Position numbers and translations under genes: made by a program | Shown here: positions 24,201 through 36,200 of the stretch, one piece after another | Position numbering within the stretch: position 1 is the first letter of the stretch | Layout: each line of letters begins with the position of its first letter | Source of the DNA: Eudromia elegans | Lineage: Eukaryota > Chordata > Aves > Tinamiformes > Tinamidae | DNA: 64,000 nucleotides | Reading direction: 5' to 3' | NCBI GenBank assembly: GCA_003342815.1 | Contig: PTEX01000049.1 | Coordinates: forward strand, 1,879,723 to 1,943,722 | The notes under the pieces: generated by a model | Seen by the model: the letters and a program-made list of their open reading frames with translations, nothing else | What the model was told of the DNA's origin: nothing | Database searches by the model: none

Positions 24201-27200
24201 AGGCAAAGTGAAGAGTTAGAAGCCTGGTGCAGAAGTGACTTAATAACCTACTTCTCACTGTACCTGGTGCCACCGAGGCAGTAACATAGAGGCAGAGGCA
24301 GCAGACGTGTTGTTCATCGCTAAACGTGTATGTGTGTGCACAGACAATGGTAGCACCTGTGTTTTACACATGGAGCGAACATGCCCCAGACAACATGCGT
24401 CTGTTGCAGCAGGAAGGAAGAGGACACGAGCAACAATCTGGCACCTGAGACACGGAGGCACCACGACGTGATGCCAAATTCTTCTACAGCAAGAGACATA
24501 AGAACTCACTTCTCTCTAGACACTGCCTCCAGTGCAGCCTTTCCTTCGAAGCTGGGAGATGGGAAGATGATGGAGGAACCATGCAGGACCATCACCATGC
24601 AGCCTGCTACAGAGCCCAGGCAGTGATAGAGGGGAACAGGGACACCAATGCGATAGTCCTGGCAGGAAGTCAAACAAAGATGTCAGTGAGGAGATGAGAT
24701 CTTCCCACACGTACTCAGCACACCTCACAGCTGGAGCACACGGCTCTGAACAGAGGAGGTTCCCTGTTTCACTTAAAACTTGCTGAAAATTTAACGTTCA
24801 TCTTTGTTCTCCTTAGGTGGGAACACCTCTGCTGGCAGTTCTTGCATTCCCTAAAAAACAGCTTAAGAAGTTTTTAATGTCAAAACTTCATTCTGGAATA
24901 GAGCAGTGTCATTTACATGTTGGACTTTTCAGTCTGATTTTACTTCTGCATTATTTCATGACATGCCAGAAGATCTGCACTGCTGCAACAGGTATGAGAT
25001 ATACACCATGCAGGATCTGACACATGCTAATAATATTGTTTTGTTTTTAGAAAAACACTAAGGGCTCTAAAAGACTGATTGAAACAAGCCATGTTCTTTT
25101 CTGGGTCAAAGCAGTTGTGTTATAATAAACTGCTTTGGAACTTCAAAGGGAAATATTTGCCCTTAATGATTTTTAAAAGGAACTGAAAATAGAAAACGTC
25201 AGCAACCAGGGTATACATATCCTGATAAGAATAACAAGACTGCATACATGACATGAAATAAAGTTATACAGAACAAATTTCACAAGCCCATTCAGCAGAA
25301 TTCAAATTAACCTTTACAGTCCCACAACTGTCTGAAATTAATAGTCACCAAAGTGGAAAGTGATTCACATTTTTTTTTTTCTCATAAAATGGTAATATAA
25401 CTTTTTAAATTATCTATTTATGACAGTGAAAATAAGAGCATCATGAAGGAAGAACACAGAGAAACTTTTGGACTAGATGCCTTTCCATCCTAAAGTTATG
25501 GAAATGTTCATCTTGAGAAATTTGCTACCTGCAAAGCTCAAGCTGTTTGGTACAAAAAGAAAAAAGAAACAAAAACAAACAAACATGCAAAAAACCCACC
25601 ATCAACAACAACAGGAAAAGGGAACAAACTCAGCCTCACAAGCATTTCTGTTTCTCTATATTTACACAGTTCCTCTTTAATGTGCCCATATCCCTCCATA
25701 CCATTTGCAGCAAAACATGCTGCCTTCCCATAGAGCCAGCACCAGCTCTCCCCACACGCTTGGTCTCACTAGAGAGCCTACCCCAGCCCACGTTCTCCCT
25801 GAAAGACCCACCTGCTCTGAGATGCCCAGTCTTGTGCCAATTAGATTTGCATTATTCACAATGTTTCTGTGAGAGAGTGTGGCTCCTTTTGGGCTACCTG
25901 TTGTCCCCTGAAAGACAAAGATACAGTATAGCTATATAGATAACACCATCCATTCGGAGGATAAGGTATGTGGTTCTTTGGCACAATTTGCTAGGCAAAG
26001 ATTCTGGTGATCTTGCACTTTGTTCTCCATTCAGACTTGGGGATGTTTTTCTTTTCTTATTCCCCCTCCATGTAACACCCTTCTATTTTCATTTGCCCTT
26101 GGTAACAAATGGCAGAGGTAAGGGAGAAATCCTAAGACACTTTCTCCACCCTACACCAGAGGGCTGAAACTAAATAGAACCAAGATTGGTCTCAGGAGGC
26201 AGAAGGCAAAGGGATGCTCTGCACCACTGTCTAATGCTGAGGGACCCAAGCACCTACTGAAGTGAACTGGATGTTGATGGGCTCATGGCAGGACAGAGTC
26301 TGCTGCAGGGCTCTTAGCTGCTTGATATGGCTGCTGTCCCCAGCCTGCATCACCTCGCTCATGTGGAAGGTGCCAGGTAGCTTGGAGTCTACCATAATGA
26401 CAATGGATAAGTCGGGCAGCCTGGCAAAAAGAAAAACAACGAAAGTGATCAAAGTTCAAGCAGTGAATTACCTGGCCAGCTGTGTGCTGGTCAGGACAAA
26501 TCTCTGGGACTGCACACCTGTTCTCCTCAGGTGAAACCCAGCTACCTAAGACAATAAAAAATAGATTTTGGCAGTTCACACAAGGCACAAACATCCAAAG
26601 ATTCCTCTTACCTCTATCGTCAAATCTAGAATCAGTGTTACAGGGGAGAAATTGTGTGCAGTATAGTGTGCTTACATCCAAAATGTTCAGCTGAGCTGAA
26701 CACCCACAGAGGCCCCTTTGATTGATGGCTAAACCTCAAGCAGGGACAGAACAGTGATGCCCAGATGTACCAGGCAGCAGCTGGGAGTCTGTGCTGCAAA
26801 GATCAGGAGGGGCTGGGTTTACTAGAGATCTAGGAATGCATTGGCACTGTCTGATACAGCATCTGCAGTAGATCCTGGGCCTGAGGAGCAGTTACCCACA
26901 TCCTTCTTGGCCCTAAGTCCACAAAGGGACTGCAAGCTTCCCTTGTCAGGTGATAAGATCCTAAATAGAGAGGGATCTGCAAGGGAGTCCCTTCTCCGCT
27001 AGGGATCTGTGATAAGCACCAAGGGGACCCAAGGCAGAACCCAGCCAGAAGATCAGTGAAAAGATAACCAGATATTCCTAACTCACCTTTTGCTCTTTAT
27101 TCCCCCTGGGCTGGATTTCTCTAGCTCAGGACATGCCTGCTTTAGGATGTCATAGTATTTCTGTGTTTTAAACTGAGATGGAAACATCAGTGCCTTACAG

Positions 27201-30200
27201 CCAACCTGTGAAGGGAGATAGAAATTCATCAGACATTAAATGGGGTGGATGCTCAGAGCAGCCTTGGCCAATGGCACTCATGCCATACTGACACAGGAAT
27301 GCAAACCAAGGGCTGACCAGTAATGGGTCTTTTCCCCAAGACCCGTTTCCATGAACTCGTGATACAATGGCCTCTCCCCAGACTAATCTTAATGCCTGTC
27401 CTGCAGGAGCCACAGGGCACAGCAACTCAGAGAGCCCCAGTGCTAAGGCAAAGGCCAGTGAGAAAAAAAATATATATGAAGAAGTTTCTAATTTGAATTG
27501 TCTGAAATGAGAATGTTTGTGGAACCTCAGCAAAATGATGAAAGCCATAACAAGCCAAGCCTTTTTTTTCTTTTTAGTACAACTTTCTAAGCTTTTTCAG
27601 CCTCTTCCAAGAGTGTTAGCAATTCTGAAAAGTAAAACATTTTTCATTCAACTATTCATTTACATAATACTGAAACAAAGCATGCTAATAATTCCAAAGG
27701 TTTCTTTAGACTTCTCATCAGAGCTCATTATATGCTGAATTTGATCCAGATTTGCAAATTGCTTTCATCTTCTAAAAGTGCATTCTTGTCATATGAACTA
27801 TTTACAGAAATGAGTCACTTATTTGTTTTCTTTATTTTCCCAAGGTCCATGAAATAAGAAGACCAAGGCTACAAGAATAAGTTATTTCTAAGTATCCTCT
27901 GGGGTTTGTCAGGAGGGAAGACAAACATTTGCTCGGTTTACTGGAACCATCTGCCAGAAACCCTGGAGAATATGTCAGTTCTGGGATATTTGGGGCTTTA
28001 ACTTTTCACTGTTAGTCACTTCAGACTATGACTCCAGTTCAAGTCGCCTTGCAAAACAGATGCTGTCTGAGGAGAGGAGTGTGCATGGCAGGTGCTACAT
28101 GGGAAACGATTTCCTAGCCAGGCATTTTCTATGTGGTGCCAACCTGATTGGCAATATATGCTTCTTCAAAGGACCTATAATACAAAAGCCACGATGCGTT
28201 TGCTTATGCAAAGGCCTGGAAATATAACAGCAGGAATAGAAGAATAAATATTCAGGATTTATTGCTGTGTGTAGCAGAGAGGGAAGCTGCTTCTGGAAGC
28301 CTGGGGTTGGCCAGGCTGGCAGGTCCAGCAGGCACAGCACAAAAGCCTGCAGGGTTTTAGTTGTGCAATAAGTAAATACACTCACCCGAGAAAAAGAATT
28401 AGGGAGGGACGAGATAAAAACAGAGATCCCAGTGCCAAAACTACAAGGTAATTCAAGAACACCAGGGAGCAAATGAGGGGAAGTTACATGTATTTCCCAA
28501 GGAACCTGAAGCACATTCCGTTCTTGGCTCATACCCCATTGGTAAGCAGCAGCTTTGGTAGGGCCACCCTACATTGACACCAGAGTACAAAAATCAGAAA
28601 AAATCTGGCATAAAAATATGGAAATCAAAACAAAAGCCAAGTCTCATTGGAAGAAAAGCCAGCTAGTGTTGTGTCAAGAGTGACATACCAAACGAAAGTC
28701 ATGAATAGAGATAGGAAAGCTTGTATTCCAAACACAAACAGCCACTGCAATGTCAGCATGAAAACTGTCCTTTGCTACCTATCCTAGACACAGACGAATC
28801 AAGTCACATAAGCAGAGCCATACCAACCTTCCTGATCACAAACTCCAGCTCACCCGCCTGATATGCTGGATTCACAGATACCTAAAGAGAGAAAAAACAG
28901 AGGGTTAATCAGTTAATGCTGCCTTTCAAAGTCTCTCCACTAACACATATTGCAAAAGAAATTCTTCCAGGAACAAGTGGCATTAAAAATCTCTCTCCAT
29001 GTTGGACATGCAGAACTAAGAGGTCACCACCACATGAAACATTTGCTAATTATCATTTTTGCTCAAAAGAGTGAAAACAAAGCAAAAAAAAAATTGCATG
29101 AGACAAAGAACCGCAAGAGAGATGAGAAATCAAGTTTCCTTTTCCTCAGGCAGACATTTGATCTGCGAAACCAAAGACATCCAGAACTCAAGGGCAAGGT
29201 AGATTTCCTAATGGACAACAAGTAAAATACTAGTTTCCTCCAGTGCAGCTCTCAATAGAAGCAGTTTTAGCCCCAGGGGCTAAGTTACACAACCGGGTTT
29301 ACGTCGAGCCATGTACATCCACTCTATCAAGGTTCCTTATCGCACACAGAGATGACAAAAGATTAAAAAAATATTTTGGAAGATAAAGCAGAGTCCTTCC
29401 CACAAGGCACTCTCTAAACAAGAGACATTTCCCTGAACTGCCAGGTGATACTATCATAGGAAAAATGTTTTTTCAGCATATGCAGCTTGAAGCAGATTAT
29501 TAAATGAGCGTTTTGCATCATGAAGCAATTGAGGTGAGCATGTTATGTAAAAATGCCCATAGCCTGTAGGCTAAGATCTGTAATCAGTGGCTGAAAGACA
29601 TTTCACAGTAACCAATTTCTTGCTGCCCCTTCATCTCAGCTCTGTCTCTGCTTTCCTAGGTATTGCAAAATGAAGACTTGGAGGGCCACACAAGTCTTGC
29701 TTAAATATTGACTCCAGTGATATTTTGCTGGATCACAGTCAAACAAATTTTACTTTCCAAAATCTCCATTTATATCTTTGCTTACATAGAATCATTTCAC
29801 AATCTACAGCTAAAGACCCATACACTCAGCCACTGCAAATTCCTTACCAGGATGATTCCTGCCTGAGCCGTGGCAAACTGCATGAGAACCCACTCATATT
29901 TATTGGGACACCACACTCCCAACCGGTCTCCTTTCTTCAGGCCGAGAGCCAGAAGTCCAGCAGCTGTCTGGTCTACCTGTAAAACACAGGACAAATGCCT
30001 GGGGATTGTAGGAAGGTCATGAGCAAGAGATTATATTATAATATAATAATATATATATAATATATATAAAATATAATATGTGTATAATATTATTGTATTA
30101 TACACAGATACGTATTCATTTGTACATGAGCACACACAGACATACCTACACATTTGTGTATAATCTTTTGGGATCAAATCCATGACTTCATTTACAGTTT

Positions 30201-33200
30201 CACTTGCACTAGAACTAGAAACATCTACATGCTCAAATCCCACTAGTCTTCACTAACGCAAGAGCCGAGTCGAGCTGAAAAGAAAACATGACTCGGCTCA
30301 TATAAAATAATCACCTCTCTCTGATTTATTAAGTATGAAAGTTCAACTTGTGATATACAGCAAGCACTTTGCATACACTTTGTCTTCTCACGCTCAGGAT
30401 CATAAGGGAAACAAGTGCAACCCACACTCAGATGTTCACTCAAGGTGCTCAGAATCAGGATGAGTCCAGATAGAAAGAGCTTAACTGCTTGCTCGGCTGA
30501 CTGATGAATTCACTTTGGACTCCTCAGCTAGGCCTACTACTGCTGTTACCTCTTGGCATGCAGCACCTGACATACAAACTTGGCACTCACTTCCTCTTTG
30601 AATTGAGCAAATGTTTTCCGAACCCCATCCCGGCAGAACACCAAGGCATCGCGGTCAGGGAACCGCTGGACCGTCTCATCCAGGCACTGGCCCACAGTTT
30701 TGTTGAGGAGAGGAATGTCTAAGGTGCCTTGAACATAGCTGCTGGTCACTCTATGGGCTGTAGAGGAGATCCTTGTGTGCAGGGCACTGCAAAAGAGAAG
30801 AAGTAGCTGTGAGACAGATGCCAGAAGGGATCTCTGCTGTCCCAGACCCATTCCTCAGGTGACCATCCCACTTGATCTTGACTTCTTATTTAGGATGCCA
30901 TCCTATCCTTAATGACTTTGCTGTGCTGCAAAATAAGATCCAAATGCCATTCCCAAGCCATGAGCTTCAGATCAAGAGCCTGGTTAATAGACAGTATATT
31001 TTTAATATAACCAATACAATCCTCCTAGGCTGGAGGGATTGCTGGTCTGCCCTTAGCACCAGGAATAATGCATGCAAGTAAAAATCCCTGACAATTCACC
31101 CCTCGGTCATCACTGTAGCCTCCTCTTACAACGTTCAAGTCTCAAATTCTCTATCTGAAGATGTAACCAGAATTAAGACTTCACTGTAAAATGGCAAGAT
31201 GAACAGGGAAACAAAAGGGAAGGGGTTTCCTCAAGAAGCAACATGTTGTGCCCTGGAGATATCAGCAGGGCAGACACCTGAAGGCAGCAGAGCTCTTGCT
31301 CTCATTCATCACTGCAGCAAGTCTTTCAGCAGCAGATATTACAACCAGTCACCAATACAAACCACCAACCTGCACTTCAACAGTGCTGAGTCACCCGGCT
31401 TGGCACTCCCCACCAGCAGCCTTAGCACCGTGTCACCATCCAGAAGAAAGGGACCATCCGCAGGGGATGAGCAAGCACTGAGATCTGCTACACTCACAAG
31501 AGAGCTGAAGACCTCCTACAAACTGCATCCACAGAAACATGACTAGAACCAAGCGTGACCACCCTTCCTAAAGGGCAAAACATTAAACCAAGGAGGATGG
31601 CTCAGTGCCTCCTATATGGGACAGGATCTACCCTTTTGTGCTCACACACGCCAGGGCTGGCGTCACTTCTCCTGGATTTTGAGAGGATGCACGCTACCCA
31701 GAAGAACTAACACACACACAGGGACAGATGTGTACTTTCATTTACCATACCTGCCAGGGACACTTCACTAGCAGTGCTGCTTTGCCAGGACGCCTGGTGA
31801 CAAGCCAAGACAACATCAGTGAACTTCCTTAGGACCCAAGCACACCAGTGGGAACCGCAAGCAACCTCCTCAGCGGGACAAGACCAGAAGGACTCCAAAA
31901 CCACCTTGAAAGCCCCAGAAAACCTCCAGACCCCACCCACAACCCCAGAGGATCCCCAGCATTTAATCACTTAATGAGGATAATGTCCACTTAATGTGGA
32001 CATGGCCATGTTACCCGGTGGCACAGGTGGCCCCAGAGGCTGGCAAATCTCCCTTGCTTCGCTCCAAGCCCAAGAGCTGCTCAGTGATGGTAAAGGAGTC
32101 CATATCTGCCCAGGGGATCAGGCCAGGCCTCCAACATTTCTGGCTGTTTGGAGAGATCTGTGAGACTGCAATTGTTGCTGATCTTTCTGCAGTGCTAGAA
32201 GGTGCAGATAGTTTGCAAAGTATACAATAAAAAACACCTTTTTAAGGGAAATTCCCCAGTTCTCTGTCTGAGATGAATAGATGACTGGAGCACAGGAAAA
32301 GAAAGTTAAAATGAAGCCAGAGTTCTGGCATTTTATCTGCAGGGAATAGGAGGTTCTAGTCTCACAGAGCAAAAGCTGTTAAGATGAGAGTTCAAAGAAG
32401 CTGAGCTGCAATTGAGACACACTTGGAGAGTAATGGTCTGTGTGTACAACACTGTACACTATATGTTTACTGTCTCTAAGCTAGACCGCAAAGAGTTTAT
32501 AGCACTGAAGACAGCAACAGTAAAACAAGGGGCTATCGAAGTGATGACAGAAAGAAGGGCAGAGCCAGCAAAGCAGGGTTACAAGGTAGAGGAAGAGACA
32601 CACATGTATATACAATAGAATGAGAGGAGCAGGGCAGACATTTCAGGAGTGAAAAACCTAGGCAGAAATGGCACCCCAGGAGCACTTGAAAGGAATTCAA
32701 AGAAATTATATTTGAGGCCAGACTAGGGAGGAAAACCATGTAGTTAAAAGAGCAAGGGTAGAATGCGAGCAGAACAGCAGAGAGGATCATTTTAAAATCA
32801 TTAAAGTTTTCACTCGAGTCAGATCATCGGATATCTTGCTCAGTGGAAGAGCTGCAACCTCTCCTTGCATCACAGCTCTCGGTGCTTCCAGGGCCTCAGT
32901 TCCTCTCCCCAGTTCCTCTCTTCTCTCATGCTGCCCTGGTCCCTTCTCTGCTCAAACAGGCGAGCACTGCCAGACTGCAGCCCTCTGCCTTTTTCTCCCC
33001 TTTCGCCAATATAATCAGCTTCTCTGTTCTTAAGACCTGGCCAGGATTAAGTATCACTTGTGAGCTGCGTTTGCTCAGACTTACTTTGCGCAGACCCATG
33101 GTATGACAGAGGAGGATCCAAGCTCCCATGGCAAAAAAACAGCCCAGCCTGTTCTCCATTTTTCTCCTATTCATTATGGGATTAATATTGTGCAAAGTCT

Positions 33201-36200
33201 TTGTGACAAGTATCACAAAGGATTTGCTTTCCTGCCAGTAATAAACAAAAGCTAGCATCAAGTTGCTTCCTGTTCTAAAGGTACAAGTTCTGCATTGTGA
33301 TAAACAGAGAGCAAGTTTTCACCTGCTGAGAGGGAGTTTTGCTCTAAGAGCTGAGCAGATGACCTGACCTTCTTTCTCCACTTCTTTTCAGCAGATGGTG
33401 GAGGACTGTGTGACTCCCACCCCTTCTATTCATGCCGTCACTTATTATATCAGTCTCAGCAGGTAATTTACATAGAGTATTGCCAGAGTGGGAGGAGAGA
33501 GCACAAAAACATTGATGTTAAACAGAATTATCTTTTATTGTTTGAAAGTTTCTGGGCAAGGTACATAAACAAACTAGGAGATGAAACAATGCCTTGCAGA
33601 AGAAAAGCCTGTTTACAACAGTTGAAAAACCTATGGTTTAAAGTGGTTTAAAACTCTCTTTAACCCAAGGGAAAGAAGAAAGCCTCTGGCAAAGCCACAA
33701 AACCCACTGCAGCCCTGCACTGCCATGGTCCTACACTATTGGAAACTGTGGCCAGACAAGCAGCTGGCAGAAACGGGCGATGCCCCCAACTCTGCAAAGC
33801 TGCCTGGGAGAGAGTGATGGATGCTCACCCCTCCAAAGAAAAAGCCAAGCCCATCAGTTTCAGCACAAGCAGAATATGACCCTAAATTCTGCATACTTCT
33901 CCTCATCAACCAACTTAGGAAGAGGGGGGGAAAAAAAAAAAAAAAAAAAAGGTCTCTGCTTCCTCCCACACTGAGTTCATTACAGGGCTTGAAAAGGGAA
34001 GGCTGGAGTTGTCAGAGAGCAACCACTGACCCAGTTACACGAGAGCCACTTTCCCCAAGTGTCACTCTTGGAGGTCACCAAGGGCTGAGCAGCCTCATCA
34101 CTTGGCTGCATGAGGAGCAAGAAAATATTTTATGTCCTGCACAGCTCCTCTGGGGACACGAACCCAAGGGAACCGCTACTAATGGGTAAAAAATTTGGTC
34201 TGGCACAATTCCCTACCATGTGGTTGCCAAAAAAACAAGAGGAGACTGGAGAGAGGAGGAAAAATTGTGAGAAAATTCAATCTTACTCCAGACCCCCCAG
34301 GCCGCTGCTCTCTGCCAGCATCCTGCAGTCAACCTTCTTTCTCTCAAGAACTACTTGCACAACAACCCGCTACCATTGCCAATGCAAGGGGTGATACTTG
34401 ACACAGTCATGAGCTGGCAGAGCAGCCAGACTAGCATCTTTCTAGTTTTACTCTCAATGTTTTCCAGGCTTGAAGAGCCAAAGGGCTTCATTGACCTCAG
34501 AGGAGCCAGTTCAAAGTAAATGCATGAGGGCTTTTTCTCGGACAACACAAGAAATCCTCACGTGGTCCCCAAGCCTTTCATGCAGAGAAGTCCAAGGGCT
34601 CGATCCTCACTCGGCACATGCAAATCCAGAGCCTAGGGACAGATCCGCCTCCTGTCTTTGTGGCCGTGGCTCCCTTCCCGTCCTCATATGTGGGGATGAA
34701 AAAGAGCAAAGAACAGCAAAAGATTTCTTTAAGACACCCTGTGACACTGCACTCCAGTGCCTTGATGAAAGGATGGATAGTTCCACCTTGCACAAATATA
34801 TGCATAGGTTATTTCAAAAGTCCCATGTGTTCACACCTCTAAACGAGGACACCAGCACCTTTGAAATGAAGGTCTAGGACAGCCCCCGCACTAACTCAAG
34901 GTGCTTGCTCAGATGATTTCTTCAAGTACATTCAGAAGCGGAATTCATAGCTGTCCTCAAACTAGATCTCCCTGAATTCTAGACTTGTGATGCAGAAATG
35001 CTGAACTGCATGCAAGCACATTTCCTAGCTATGGTAAAAACTTAAGTTGTAGGAGAAAATAAAACAGTGTCTTGAAAGCCCCTTGAGAGTCTAGGAAGGA
35101 AGTAAGCAGACTAATATTGCATGTGTTATCTGTAATAGCATGCTGAAAACAATGTCTCCCTCCTGCCTCTAGCCCCCAGCAAGTACACCTAACCCGAAAG
35201 AATGCTTCAAGAGACCTCTGCAAAGAAAGGGTCCATAATACTTGGAAACAATTTCTTTGGACATCTTTGTTACAGCACCAGCACTGCTGGAGATGGGACA
35301 AAGCTGGTGATCCTCTGGTCTGATCTTACAGCAGCTCTTACTTTCTGGCTTCAGCCAGAGGAGAGCAGATAAAGCTACACTCGCACTGGAGCATCAGCAT
35401 TGAAGACGGCGCTCCGTGAGAACGCTTGCTTTTCCCAGCAACATGTTCTGGCAGCAGAGCAGGCTGCGGTGCCTGCATGCGAGCCAGCCCCTTCGCTAGA
35501 CACTCTGGGGAAACTTTCACGCCTTAGAGACGGGCAGCAAAACTGAACAGAGGAACACCAGAGACCTTGGAGAAATAAAAGCAACTCTTCTCGTCCCCGG
35601 AGGAGGGAAGGTAGCTGAATCCTCAACAGCCCAGCAACTGCTCCTGCCTGATGAGGACAAGCAGAAAGCACCAAATTTCTAACAAGTGCTCTTGAATAAC
35701 CCTAGGAACCGTCTGTATTTATCTCTCAATAGCCTCAGCCACCACTGTATGCTAGTTGATTTAAGATAGCTTTATTTTCAACCTTTATTTTTGCACTTAT
35801 CGCTATAGAGATTGTCGCAAGGGAAAGGAGAAAAGCCCAGAGCAATGCCCCAGGCTGCTGGTGACCGGCGGCATCAGGGTAACCTGCTGTCCCCTACAGC
35901 AAGGGCACAAGAAGGCTCCTGTTTTGCTGCTCCAGAGGACGCTGACCTGACCTGTGTCATCCCCTTTTCACATGTGCAAGAGGGCCTGCCCACCCACGGC
36001 TTGGGGAGGAGCTACAAAACTCCCATTAGGAGAAGCTCACAGACTCCTCAAGTAACTCTCTTTGCACAGGGAAGTCTACCCAGCCCTCATTTCCCCAAGG
36101 CAACAAGCTCTGGGTCTTTCCTGCAACACAACTGCAATAAAAGGGTGGCAGAAACTAACCCTGCTCAACTCTATGTGTGCCTTTACTCTTACTCTTTACT